Assembly (NCBI RefSeq): GCF_013114595.1
Contig: NZ_VTXE01000023.1
Span: 21,032 to 85,031 of the forward strand
Source: Vibrio sp. 99-8-1
Lineage (GTDB): Bacteria > Pseudomonadota > Gammaproteobacteria > Enterobacterales > Vibrionaceae
Length of the DNA: 64,000 nt
Direction: 5' to 3'
Below, piece after piece: positions 1-8,266 of the stretch (its first letter is position 1; the number at the start of each line of letters is the position of its first letter). The translations under genes were made by a program, and so were the position numbers. The notes under the pieces were generated by a model. The model did no database searches. It saw only the letters and a list, made by a program, of their open reading frames with translations, and had not been told where the DNA came from.

Positions 1-1
1 C

Positions 2-268
2 ACTGGTGATACCAATTGGGCCATCTTTTTTGCCATATGGAGCATGGCGGTTGTCGGTTCAATCGATAACATTCTTCGCCCTCTGTTAATGCAAGGCAGT
101 GCGGGAATGAACACCTTAATGATTTTCTTCTCTCTATTGGGCGGTATTCAACTATTTGGTCTTATTGGCTTAATATATGGACCACTAATTTTTGCTATCG
201 CCATTGTGCTGTTTAATATTTATGAAGAAGAGTTTCACGGTTTTCTAAAAAACCAAGATAAAAGCTAA
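2..268 (+). CDS. AI-2E family transporter, C-terminal fragment (5' end outside window)
   Basis: The reading frame is open from the window edge, so the start of the gene lies outside. The visible 88 residues are strongly hydrophobic, with at least two membrane helices and a glycine-rich stretch (LLGGIQLFGLIGLIYGP) typical of the C-terminus of the AI-2E/PerM (formerly DUF20) permease family, followed by a short charged tail. It is an inner-membrane protein. The substrate cannot be told from sequence: members have been linked to autoinducer-2 export, sodium/proton exchange or unknown cargo. A hairpin with a T-run follows 80 bases after the stop. Confidence 0.75.
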   Translation, partial: TGDTNWAIFFAIWSMAVVGSIDNILRPLLMQGSAGMNTLMIFFSLLGGIQLFGLIGLIYGPLIFAIAIVLFNIYEEEFHGFLKNQDKS

Positions 269-351
269 TATAGTTAAAGTCACCTTAAGACGGATGATTC
301 AGTGAGACTGGAAGTTACTTGTCTATAACAGCATAAATCACTTCATGCACC

Positions 352-384
352 GGCCAGATTATGCGAAAATCTGGCCACTTTTTT
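352..384 (+). terminator. Intrinsic terminator of the permease gene
   Basis: A 9-bp perfect stem (352-360 with 368-376, GGCCAGATT) and a 7-base loop are followed by a T-run at 379-384. It lies between the permease stop and rsmC. It overlaps the TTG at 383 that opens the longest rsmC frame, which argues for the later ATG start of rsmC. Confidence 0.8.
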
Positions 385-406
385 GTCACCCATTTTTGGA
401 CGTATT

Positions 407-1432
407 ATGTCAGCCTATACCACTCCCAGTCAGATCGCTCAACGCCAATTGGCGTTATTCAAAGACAAGAATGTACTCGTAGCGGGAGAAGCGGAAGACC
501 TGTTTCCCGTTGAGTTAAGTGAACATTGCCGCTCTGTTTCGGTATTTACTACCAACTATGGATATTATCGTCAGCTCGCCAGTCATTCCGCCATCTCCTG
601 CGATTTTGCTGTGGAAATCAGTCCCCAAAGCAAAGCTGACTTGGTATTGCTATATTGGCCAAAAGCCAAAGCAGAAGCCGATTATCTATTGGCTATGCTT
701 TTTGCCACCCTCGGCGCTGGTACTGAAATTGTGGTTGTAGGGGAGAATCGCTCTGGAGTCAAAAGCATCGAGAAGATGTTTGCGCCATACGGCCGTGTGA
801 TTAAGCATGACTCAGCACGTCGCTGTTCGCTCTATTGGGGGGAGTGTGAACATGTCCCAGCTAAATTTGAACTTGAGGATTGGTATAAAAGCTACTCTCT
901 AGATGTGGGTAATCAAAACATCGAGATTCAGAGTCTACCCGGTGTATTTAGCCATGGTCAGTTTGATGTAGGTAGCCAATTACTATTGGACTCCTTACCT
1001 AGCTTAAAAGGCAAAGTACTTGATTTCGGCTGTGGAGCGGGCGTTATAGGATCAATTTTAGCCTTGAAAAACCCCAATATTGAACTAGAAATGTGTGACA
1101 TAAGTGCACTAGCGATTGAATCATCAAAGAGAACGCTACAAATCAACGGCGTAAAAGGAAAAGTATTTGCCTCAGATGTTTACTCCGATACTGCAAATAA
1201 CTACAACTTCCTTATCAGTAACCCCCCTTTTCATGCCGGGCTTGATACCAACTACAGTGCAAGCGAAACTTTACTATCTCAAGCGCCAAAACATCTGGCC
1301 CGCAATGGTGAGTTATTTATTGTGGCTAACAGCTTCCTTAAATACCCACCCATCATTCAGCAAGGTTTTTCCAACTGTGAAACCGTCAATAAAACCAACA
1401 AATTTGCCATTTACCACGCAGTTAAACAGTAA
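407..1432 (+). CDS. rsmC: 16S rRNA (guanine(1207)-N(2))-methyltransferase
   Basis: RsmC methylates the N2 of G1207 in 16S rRNA of the 30S subunit, using S-adenosylmethionine. The protein has the two-lobed RsmC layout. The N-terminal half is a degenerate methyltransferase fold. The C-terminal half carries the SAM-binding motif [11 protein letters not shown] (about residue 205) and the catalytic NPPFHAG motif (about residue 275). Length (341 aa) fits the family. The open frame begins at a TTG at 383, but the ATG at 407 (MSAYTTPSQ) has a GGA six bases upstream and matches the E. coli N-terminus. It is a single gene, convergent with fbpC. Confidence 0.93.
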   Translation: MSAYTTPSQIAQRQLALFKDKNVLVAGEAEDLFPVELSEHCRSVSVFTTNYGYYRQLASHSAISCDFAVEISPQSKADLVLLYWPKAKAEADYLLAMLFATLGAGTEIVVVGENRSGVKSIEKMFAPYGRVIKHDSARRCSLYWGECEHVPAKFELEDWYKSYSLDVGNQNIEIQSLPGVFSHGQFDVGSQLLLDSLPSLKGKVLDFGCGAGVIGSILALKNPNIELEMCDISALAIESSKRTLQINGVKGKVFASDVYSDTANNYNFLISNPPFHAGLDTNYSASETLLSQAPKHLARNGELFIVANSFLKYPPIIQQGFSNCETVNKTNKFAIYHAVKQ

Positions 1433-1450
1433 CCCATAAATCTCATTTAT

Positions 1451-1489
1451 CTTCACAGACTAGCGCTCGTTTATTGCTAGTCTGTGAGG
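1451..1489. terminator. Hairpin between convergent rsmC and fbpC
   Basis: An 11-bp perfect stem (CACAGACTAGC at 1454-1464 with its complement at 1476-1486) is extended by further pairs at its base, with an 11-base loop. It sits in the 63-base gap between two convergent stops. T-runs on either side are poor, so it is a likely but weak bidirectional terminator. Confidence 0.5.
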
Positions 1490-1495
1490 TTTAGC

Positions 1496-2530
1496 TTAAG
1501 CGCTAAACACCATAGCACCTTCTTCCGCCACACCAATATGCACTCGATCATTTACAGACAAGCGTTGAGTTGATGTTGCTAATATTTTAATGCCTTCCAC
1601 TTCAATAGCATAACGACAGTGATCCCCCATAAACTGCTGCTCAATCACTTTAGCGGGACCATCACTGCTTTTACTTAGCAGAATATGTTGCGGGCGCAAT
1701 AATAGCTGACAACTATCACCTATGGCGATATGCTCACTTTGATCTATATTGATCATCCCCAACGGTGTTTCATAGCTCGACTCTGTTATCTTTTCCGCCG
1801 CTAGGTAACTTCCACCACCAAGAAAGTCAGCAACAAACTTACTGGACGGTTGATGATAGAGCTCTGAAGCGCTACCAAACTGCTCAATAACCCCTTTGTT
1901 CATTACCGCCATTTTGTCAGAAAAGGCGAAGGCTTCTTCTCGACTATGGGTGACAAAAATAGCAGTGACACCTTGCTGCTTAAAAATCTTACGAATCTGT
2001 AAAATAAGTTCATGTCGAACCTGAGTATCAATATTGGAAAAAGGTTCATCCAATAGCAGTAGATCAGGCTTGTAAGCGAGGGAACGTGCAATCGCCACCC
2101 GCTGTTGCTGACCACCAGAAAGCTGATGAGGGTATCGCTCTCGGTAATCCGAGAGATGTACCATAGAGAGCATCTCTTTTACTCTCTGTGATGTCTCTTC
2201 CGCAGAGTGGTTTCTTAAACCAAATGCAACATTCTCTTCAACGGTGAGGTGGGGAAATAGAGCGTAGTCCTGAAATATCATACCGATATTTCGCTGCTCA
2301 GGTGCCAACCAAGTCTTGCCATCATCTAACAAGGTGCCGCTAAGGCTTAATGTGCCGCCACTCAAAGGGAGTAAACCTGCGATCGCTTTTAGCAATGTCG
2401 TTTTCCCACAACCACTCGCCCCTAACAGACACACGATTTCCCCTTGATCTACCTTTAATGATAACGACTCTAATACCGTCTGATCATCATAACGACAGAT
2501 AAGGTTATTAATAAAAAGTTTGCTTTTCAT
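1496..2530 (-). CDS. fbpC: Ferric iron ABC transporter, ATP-binding protein
   Basis: This is the ATPase of a periplasmic-binding-protein-dependent Fe3+ importer. It has Walker A GASGCGKTT (about residue 37), the signature LSGGQQQR (about 137), Walker B LLLLDEPFSN (about 157) and the switch histidine in FVTHSREEA. The C-terminal part (from about 240) is the TOBE-like regulatory region of the FbpC/PotA type. Length of 344 aa is normal. The start overlaps the fbpB stop by one base (TAATG), so the two are translationally coupled. It is the last gene of fbpABC, under the Fur box at 5235. Iron rather than another trivalent cargo is inferred from the neighbouring FbpA and Fur box. Confidence 0.9.
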   Translation of the reverse strand: MKSKLFINNLICRYDDQTVLESLSLKVDQGEIVCLLGASGCGKTTLLKAIAGLLPLSGGTLSLSGTLLDDGKTWLAPEQRNIGMIFQDYALFPHLTVEENVAFGLRNHSAEETSQRVKEMLSMVHLSDYRERYPHQLSGGQQQRVAIARSLAYKPDLLLLDEPFSNIDTQVRHELILQIRKIFKQQGVTAIFVTHSREEAFAFSDKMAVMNKGVIEQFGSASELYHQPSSKFVADFLGGGSYLAAEKITESSYETPLGMINIDQSEHIAIGDSCQLLLRPQHILLSKSSDGPAKVIEQQFMGDHCRYAIEVEGIKILATSTQRLSVNDRVHIGVAEEGAMVFSA

Positions 2531-4155
2531 TAGTGGGCTTGCTCCAGAGAACGATTAATAACAATAAGTGGGATAAGGCCAACAAAAACCAGTAGTAAAG
2601 CAGGCATTGCCGCTAACTCTAACTGCTCGTCAGAGGCAAAGTTGTATACATAAGTAGCCAGAGTTTCAAAGTTGAAAGGCCTTAACAGCAACGCTGCATT
2701 CAGTTCTTTCATTGACTCAATAAATACCAGTAAACCAGCAACTAATATACCTCGTCTTATCAATGGCAAATGAATACGTTTTAACATGGTCGGCGTTGTG
2801 CATCCCATGGTTTTACTTGCCATATCCAACGACGGTGAGATCTTATTTAAACTACTTTCAATAGCGCCAATAGCAACCGCAGAAAAACGAACCACCATAG
2901 CGAACACTAATGCAAAGATGGAACCAGATAAAACCAGCCCCGGACGGCCCCACTCCATTATTTTGGCTATGTCATTGATCCAATGATCAACAGTCAACAC
3001 AGGAGCCATCACTCCTATTGCCAATACCGTCCCCGGAACAGCATACCCAAGTGAACCAACTCGAGTAAACATGACGCTGCTTCTATCTGCCCGAATGCGT
3101 ACGCAAAAATTCATTATCAGCGCGACAAACACCGCGATAATCGCCGCCAGAAATGACACGTTTAAGCTGTTTAAGGCGTATTGCTGAAATTCAGCCGTCC
3201 AGCTCTGAGCAAAATATCGATAGGCATAGATAGCCAGTTGCATTAAAGGCAAAGCAAAAGCGACCAATACAATGCCCCAGCACCAAACAAGTGCAAGCCA
3301 CTTTTTCCAGCCTTTGAGCAAGTAACGAGCATCCTCATGGCTACTAAAAGTGCTCTGATACAGTTTTTGTCTCCGACGGCTATACCGTTCTGCACTAATC
3401 AATAGCACAATGACCAATAACATAATGGCAGAGATCTTTGCCGCGGCATTCAGGTTTGAGTAGCCAAGCCAAGTATCGTAAACAGCGGTCGTTAAAGTGT
3501 TAACCGCAAAATAACTTACCGTACCAAAATCACCGATGGTTTCCATCGCCACCAGAGAGAGTCCTACCGCAATAGAAGGGCGAGCCAGCGGCAGAGAGAT
3601 TCGTTTAAAACTTTGCCAAGGCGAGCACTTTAGAAGACGAGCAGACTGTAACAGAGTCACGTTCTGCTCCATAAATGCTGCACGGCACATTAGATAAACA
3701 TAAGGATATAGCACCAAGGCCAAGATGGTGATTGCGCCGGGAAGAGTACGTAAATCAGGGAACCAATATTCTCCTCCTTGCCAGCCAGTAAGCTCCCTTA
3801 AATAGAGTTGAATGGGGCCTGCAAAGTCGAACCAATCCGTATAAACATAACCAATAATGTAACCTGGCATGGCGAGAGGTAAAACGAGAGCCCACTGTAA
3901 AATCCCTTCTGTCGGCAAACGGCACATAGCCATTAACCAAGCGCAGGGAACACCTATAATAAAAGTAAGTACTAACACACCTAAAACTAAGACAACGGTA
4001 TTATAAGTGTAAGTCGGTAAAACGGTGGCAAGTAGATGTGAAAACAGCTCTCCAGAGTCACCAAGAGATAAATAGAATATCGCCACAATAGGCAAAACCA
4101 GTAGCAGAGCTAGGCTTCCACTACTGGTTGATAACAATAGGTTTTTTTCTTTCAT
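2530..4155 (-). CDS. fbpB: Ferric iron ABC transporter, fused permease
   Basis: At 541 aa this is a tandem permease: two MetI-like membrane domains of about six helices each in one chain. That is the usual form of FbpB/SfuB-type iron permeases, which need no separate second permease. The coupling loops that meet the ATPase are recognisable (GDFGTVSYF near 205 and the conserved ALLLRPF region near 490). It sits in the inner membrane between FbpA and FbpC. A terminator-like hairpin separates it from fbpA, which would lower its expression relative to the binding protein. Confidence 0.9.
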   Translation of the reverse strand: MKEKNLLLSTSSGSLALLLVLPIVAIFYLSLGDSGELFSHLLATVLPTYTYNTVVLVLGVLVLTFIIGVPCAWLMAMCRLPTEGILQWALVLPLAMPGYIIGYVYTDWFDFAGPIQLYLRELTGWQGGEYWFPDLRTLPGAITILALVLYPYVYLMCRAAFMEQNVTLLQSARLLKCSPWQSFKRISLPLARPSIAVGLSLVAMETIGDFGTVSYFAVNTLTTAVYDTWLGYSNLNAAAKISAIMLLVIVLLISAERYSRRRQKLYQSTFSSHEDARYLLKGWKKWLALVWCWGIVLVAFALPLMQLAIYAYRYFAQSWTAEFQQYALNSLNVSFLAAIIAVFVALIMNFCVRIRADRSSVMFTRVGSLGYAVPGTVLAIGVMAPVLTVDHWINDIAKIMEWGRPGLVLSGSIFALVFAMVVRFSAVAIGAIESSLNKISPSLDMASKTMGCTTPTMLKRIHLPLIRRGILVAGLLVFIESMKELNAALLLRPFNFETLATYVYNFASDEQLELAAMPALLLVFVGLIPLIVINRSLEQAH

Positions 4156-4167
4156 TTACAACATCAT

Positions 4168-4188
4168 AAAAAAGGGAGCGCGCTCCCT
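4168..4188 (-). terminator. Intra-operon terminator-like hairpin between fbpA and fbpB
   Basis: The sequence AGGGAGCG-CGCTCCCT (4173-4188) is a perfect 16-base palindrome. In the direction of transcription (minus strand) it is followed at once by six T residues (complement of 4168-4173). It fills most of the 38-base gap between the fbpA stop and the fbpB start. Partial termination here would give more binding protein than membrane complex, as is common for ABC importers. Confidence 0.7.
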
Positions 4189-4193
4189 AAATG

Positions 4194-5210
4194 TTACAGG
4201 TCAAACTTCACTTCATCCAGTAACTTAACTGCTTTACTGTGGTTCTGTGCAATTTTCTCTAACGGCAGTTCATCCGCTTTAAAGTCACCCCAAGAAGCAA
4301 CAAGTTCAGAACGTTTAACGCCTTCTTTCACTGGGTACTCATAGTTAACTTCAGCATACATTTGCTGCGCTTTTTCTGCGGTTAAAAATTCCATCAGTTT
4401 TTGAGCATTGGCTTTGTTTGGAGAGAATTTCGCCATTGCCATGCCACTAACATTGACGTGTGTGCCAGAGCTCTTTTGGTTAGGGAAGTTAATGTACACC
4501 GAATCAGCCCACGCTTTTTGGTCTTTATTATTAACCATTTTTCCTAAGTAATAACTATTACCTAAAGAGACATCACATAACCCCTCTTTAATGGCCTTAA
4601 CTTGGGCGCGATCATTACCTTGAGGTTTACGAGCTAAATTTGACTTCACACCTTGCAACCAGCTTTTGGTTTCGGCTTCACCTTTGTGAGCAATCATAGA
4701 AGCAACAAGTGAAATGTTATATGCGTGCTTACCACTTCTTGTGCAAATTTTGCCTTTATATTCAGGCTTTGCTAAATCTGCATAGTTAAATTCTGATGCC
4801 AGTTTGCCAACTCGATCACGAGACGAGTAAACATTACGAGAGCGTAACGTTAGTGCAAACCACTCATTATCACTGTCACGATATTGGGCTGGAATATTAG
4901 CGGATATCACATCACTTTGAACTGGCTGTACAACTTCTTTATTCACTAAATCCACTAAACGGCTAATGTCAGTCGTCAGTATCACATCAGCTGGGCTATA
5001 TTCACCTTCTTGAACTAGCTTTTCTGTTAGCCCTTTTTTGGCAAATTTTACGTTTACTTTAATACCCGTCTCTTTGGTGAACTCATTAAACATAGGTTCA
5101 ACTAAAAATGGTTGACGATATGAATAAACATTTACCTCTTCCGCAGCAAAAGATTGCGGAGCAACAGTCGTTAAAGCAACAGCGGATAGCGCCAGAATTT
5201 TCTTCATCAT
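4194..5210 (-). CDS. fbpA: Ferric iron ABC transporter, periplasmic binding protein
   Basis: FbpA captures Fe3+ in the periplasm and delivers it to FbpB. A clear signal peptide with a likely cut after SFAA precedes the mature N-terminus EEVNVYSYRQ, which is characteristic of FbpA/FutA binding proteins. The paired tyrosines in GNSYYLG (about residue 216) are the conserved iron ligands of this family. Length of 338 aa is normal. Two adjacent ATG codons follow an AAGGA; the second (5207) has slightly better spacing. It is the first gene of the operon, with a Fur box 25 bases upstream. Confidence 0.93.
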   Translation of the reverse strand: MMKKILALSAVALTTVAPQSFAAEEVNVYSYRQPFLVEPMFNEFTKETGIKVNVKFAKKGLTEKLVQEGEYSPADVILTTDISRLVDLVNKEVVQPVQSDVISANIPAQYRDSDNEWFALTLRSRNVYSSRDRVGKLASEFNYADLAKPEYKGKICTRSGKHAYNISLVASMIAHKGEAETKSWLQGVKSNLARKPQGNDRAQVKAIKEGLCDVSLGNSYYLGKMVNNKDQKAWADSVYINFPNQKSSGTHVNVSGMAMAKFSPNKANAQKLMEFLTAEKAQQMYAEVNYEYPVKEGVKRSELVASWGDFKADELPLEKIAQNHSKAVKLLDEVKFDL

Positions 5211-5234
5211 AGATCCTTAAATGTTTATGCGAGT

Positions 5235-5253
5235 GATAATAATTCTCGTTCGC
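5235..5253 (-). promoter_or_regulatory. Fur box upstream of fbpABC
   Basis: Read on the minus strand, the 19 bases GCGAACGAGAATTATTATC match the classical Fur consensus GATAATGATAATCATTATC at 14 of 19 positions. The 3' half is nearly perfect. The site is 25 bases upstream of the fbpA start, where binding would block transcription in iron-replete cells. The match is seen directly; regulation is inferred. Confidence 0.75.
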
Positions 5254-5310
5254 TATTATATTAAAGAAATACAAAAACGCAATAGTATCTTTATTTTTAT
5301 CTCTATCAAT

Positions 5311-5338
5311 AAAAAGCCCGCTTAACTATAAGCGGGCT
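5311..5338 (-). terminator. Intrinsic terminator of glnK-amtB
   Basis: A 10-bp perfect GC-rich stem (AGCCCGCTTA at 5315-5324 with 5329-5338) has a 4-base loop. On the minus strand it is followed by a run of T (complement of 5311-5315). It lies 53 bases past the amtB stop. Confidence 0.9.
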
Positions 5339-5390
5339 ATCAATTTAGCTATAAATATTTCTGTATAGAAAATTCTATTGTTAATCTATC

Positions 5391-6620
5391 TTACTTTAGA
5401 GAAACAAATTCAGGATAAGCACCAACACCACAATCATGCATATCCATCCCTTCAATTTCTTCCTCTTCTGTTACTCGAATACCTACCGTTGCTTTTAGTA
5501 CTGCCCAAACAACAACACTGGCTGAAAATACCCATGCGAAAATCACCGCAGCACCAAACAGCTGAGAAGTGAACGCAGCATCAGCATTACTTACGGGAAC
5601 AACCATCAAACCAAAGAAACCACACACACCATGGACAGAGATGGCACCAACTGGATCATCAATTTTTACTTTATCCAGAGCGATAATACTAAACACCACG
5701 ATAACACCAGCCACACCACCAATAATCACTGAATACACCGGAGATGGAGACAATGGGTCAGCGGTAATAGCAACTAATCCGGCAAGAGCACCATTTAAAA
5801 TCATGGTTAAGTCAGCTTTACCCCAAGTTGTACGACATACCAAAAGAGATGCGATTGCCCCTGCTGCTGCTGCTGCATTGGTATTTAAGAAAATTTGTCC
5901 TACTGCTGTTGCGTTTTCAAAGTCAGATACCATTAACTGCGATCCACCGTTAAAACCAAACCAGCCAAACCACAAGATAAAGGTGCCGAGAGTAGCAAGT
6001 GGCATGTTAGAGCCTGGGATAGGGTGAACTTCACCATTTTTGCCATACTTTCCTTTACGGGCACCAAGCAGTAATACACCAGCTAATGCAGCTGCTGCAC
6101 CAGCCATATGTACGATACCAGAGCCAGCAAAGTCGCTAAATCCTGCTTCAGATAAGAAACCGCCGCCCCAAGTCCAGTAACCTTCAACTGGGTAAATAAC
6201 GCCGGTTAAAACCACAGAAAACAGTAAGAACGCCCACAATTTCATACGTTCTGCTACAGCCCCAGAGACCACAGACATTGCTGTTGCAACAAACACCACC
6301 TGGAAGAAGAAATCAGACTCTAAAGAGTGATCTGCCCCCTCTCCTTGTGTTCCAATCAAAGCACCGATGGATGGAATAACACCCCCTTCAGCGTTATCAA
6401 CGTACATAATGTTATAACCGACCAATAAGAACATGGTGCAAGCAATAGCGTAGAGCACAAAGTTCTTTGTGAGAATTTCCGTGGTGTTTTTTGAGCGTAC
6501 AAGTCCTGCCTCTAACATGGCAAATCCCGCCGCCATCCACATCACTAACGCACCAGAGATAAGAAAGAAAAAAGTGTCCAGTGCGTAACGTAGTTCCGTT
6601 ACTGTAGTTAATAGTTCCAT
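5391..6620 (-). CDS. amtB: Ammonium transporter
   Basis: AmtB is the trimeric inner-membrane channel for ammonium/ammonia used when nitrogen is scarce. The protein has about 11 hydrophobic segments. The two pore histidines are visible in GIVHMAG (about residue 168) and SVHGVCG (about 320), and the family motif MLEAGLVRSKN is near the N-terminus. Length of 409 aa fits. It lies 18 bases after glnK, the standard pairing: GlnK plugs the AmtB pore when nitrogen becomes plentiful. It shares the sigma-54 promoter upstream of glnK. Confidence 0.96.
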   Translation of the reverse strand: MELLTTVTELRYALDTFFFLISGALVMWMAAGFAMLEAGLVRSKNTTEILTKNFVLYAIACTMFLLVGYNIMYVDNAEGGVIPSIGALIGTQGEGADHSLESDFFFQVVFVATAMSVVSGAVAERMKLWAFLLFSVVLTGVIYPVEGYWTWGGGFLSEAGFSDFAGSGIVHMAGAAAALAGVLLLGARKGKYGKNGEVHPIPGSNMPLATLGTFILWFGWFGFNGGSQLMVSDFENATAVGQIFLNTNAAAAAGAIASLLVCRTTWGKADLTMILNGALAGLVAITADPLSPSPVYSVIIGGVAGVIVVFSIIALDKVKIDDPVGAISVHGVCGFFGLMVVPVSNADAAFTSQLFGAAVIFAWVFSASVVVWAVLKATVGIRVTEEEEIEGMDMHDCGVGAYPEFVSLK

Positions 6621-6638
6621 TATATATTCTCCAGTTCC

Positions 6639-7004
<366 letters not shown>

Positions 7005-7021
7005 TTAACAGTAAGGTAACA

Positions 7022-7037
7022 ATCAAGAGGCGTGCCA
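7022..7037 (-). promoter_or_regulatory. Sigma-54 promoter of glnK-amtB
   Basis: On the minus strand the sequence reads TGGCAC-GCCTC-TTGAT. The -24 element TGGCAC is perfect, the spacer is five bases, and the -12 element TTGAT resembles the consensus TTGCA/T. Transcription would begin near 7010, giving a leader of about 35 bases before the glnK ATG at 6977. RpoN-dependent expression of glnK-amtB is well established in enterobacteria. Confidence 0.85.
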
Positions 7038-7099
7038 ATTAATTAACTCATTGTTTTTATTTATATAGTTGAATTTTTTAACACTATTAGAGAATAGAA

Positions 7100-7116
7100 C
7101 GCACCATAAAAGTGCG
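7100..7116. promoter_or_regulatory. Probable NtrC binding site
   Basis: The 17-base sequence C-GCAC-CATAAAA-GTGC-G is a dyad that matches the NtrC enhancer consensus TGCAC(N7)GTGCA except for the outermost base on each side. It lies about 63 bases upstream of the sigma-54 -24 element, a normal enhancer distance. Only one good site was found; a weaker second site is possible. Confidence 0.65.
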
Positions 7117-7255
7117 CTTGTTTCACTGAAATGAGGCGGGAGTGGTATTTTTAGCAATCTATTGATTGCTATATAATCAATAGATATAAAAGAATGTATT
7201 TAGTGTTCGTTGATACTCTATTACTCACTTAGCGATATTCTCTAACAAGATCAAA

Positions 7256-7277
7256 ATAGCCCTTATAAAAGGGCTAT
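7256..7277 (-). terminator. Intrinsic terminator of the small gene at 7315
   Basis: A 9-bp stem ATAGCCCTT / AAGGGCTAT with a 4-base loop is followed on the minus strand by TTTTG. It lies 38 bases beyond the stop of the 72-aa gene. The rest of the 337-base stretch between that gene and glnK holds the glnK regulatory sites and AT-rich sequence without other recognisable structure. Confidence 0.75.
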
Positions 7278-7314
7278 TTATTGGTGTAACTTTTCGGTTA
7301 TTAACAACAAAACA

Positions 7315-7533
7315 CTATTTCCACTTATCACTTACCCACCCGTCAATATGCTCATCAAAATGATGTCCAACAAAGTGCTGCTGCCTCATATTTACTTCAC
7401 TCTGAACCGAAGGGCTATCAGTGAGTAAATGTTCAATATGTCGAACCATAGGGTTGTCACTTAAACTGCGTTCACGGTGTTCCACGGTTTCCTTAATTAA
7501 TTGTAAGCGATAGGTCTTGCTGTTTCTTTTCAT
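7315..7533 (-). CDS. Small hypothetical protein (72 aa)
   Basis: I do not recognise this protein. It begins MKRNSKTYRLQLI, is soluble, rich in histidine, glutamate and arginine, and has no signal peptide or membrane segment. An aromatic C-terminus ends in GWVSDKWK. The case for a real gene is a good ribosome binding site (ATGAGGAT eight bases before the ATG), a strong terminator just past the stop, and no competing longer frame. It is monocistronic, between yacL and the glnK control region. No function is proposed. Confidence 0.65.
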   Translation of the reverse strand: MKRNSKTYRLQLIKETVEHRERSLSDNPMVRHIEHLLTDSPSVQSEVNMRQQHFVGHHFDEHIDGWVSDKWK

Positions 7534-7786
7534 CTGGCTATCCTCATTTCCATCTCGGCTAAAAAATTGGTCAATAATTAACCATAGGAAGCAAATTGAA
7601 AAGCGTCAAATCTGTTAGATAGCGTTTCAAAAGGAGAGAATCAATAAGCAACATTACGTCCAAATAGGTGGACTCTACAGAGATGCGATGACTGAAAGAG
7701 TAAATAGATTACAAATAGATGTCGAGCCTGCGTCAATATCACTCCATTCTTAAAAGTAAGACAAGCTGACAAGCAAAGAGGGACCG

Positions 7787-8146
7787 TTAGCGAATAAACA
7801 CCAGCCATGATCGAAGTAACTGCTCAAAGTCTTCCAAACCACAACCTGCGGAGCTTTCACTATTGTAAAAATCAAACTCATTATCATCGAGTTCTTGCTC
7901 AGTAGATAATACGTTCTCTTCGATAATTACTTCACCCTGTAACATAGACAATGAGATCTCTTTTCCTCGATAGCAGAACTCTTGACCATCGCCCGCTTTT
8001 ATCTGTTCAATGGTAGCGAGAATGTCATTAATCTTCGCTTTGTCTGTATACACCTCTTGTTCTAACCAACGTGCAACGACTTCATGATCCATACTGCATT
8101 TAATTCGGTACTCGCCCGTTAACGTTCTAGTAAATTGATATTCCAA
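7787..8146 (-). CDS. yacL: UPF0231 family protein YacL
   Basis: This is a small acidic cytoplasmic protein of the UPF0231 family, of unknown function. The longest frame opens with TTG at 8158, but the TTG at 8146 gives MEYQFTRTLTG, which aligns with the E. coli start MDYEFLRDITG. It also has a GGAG exactly six bases upstream and gives 119 aa, against 120 in E. coli. No ATG lies near, so initiation at TTG is likely. Conserved blocks include DHEVVARWLEQEV and the C-terminal CGLEDFEQLL. It is not next to acnB or speED, its neighbours in enterobacteria. Confidence 0.85.
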   Translation of the reverse strand: MEYQFTRTLTGEYRIKCSMDHEVVARWLEQEVYTDKAKINDILATIEQIKAGDGQEFCYRGKEISLSMLQGEVIIEENVLSTEQELDDNEFDFYNSESSAGCGLEDFEQLLRSWLVFIR

Positions 8147-8211
8147 ACTCAACTCCAATCGTTATGTTCATCAAACCATTCATCTTCAAAAATGCTCGTT
8201 TGCAAAAACAA

Positions 8212-8244
8212 ATGGGGTCAGACCTTAATAGAGTCTGACCCCAT
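8212..8244. repeat. GGGGTCAGAC palindrome, likely lysS terminator and mobile-type repeat
   Basis: A perfect 12-bp inverted repeat (ATGGGGTCAGAC at 8212-8223, GTCTGACCCCAT at 8233-8244) flanks a 9-base loop. It lies 23 bases past the lysS stop and can fold as its terminator, although the T-run is poor. From general knowledge, GGGGTCAGAC palindromes recur in marine gammaproteobacteria as dispersed REP/MITE-like units. No transposase is near. Confidence 0.7.
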
Positions 8245-8266
8245 ATCTTATACTAATAAAAATCTC

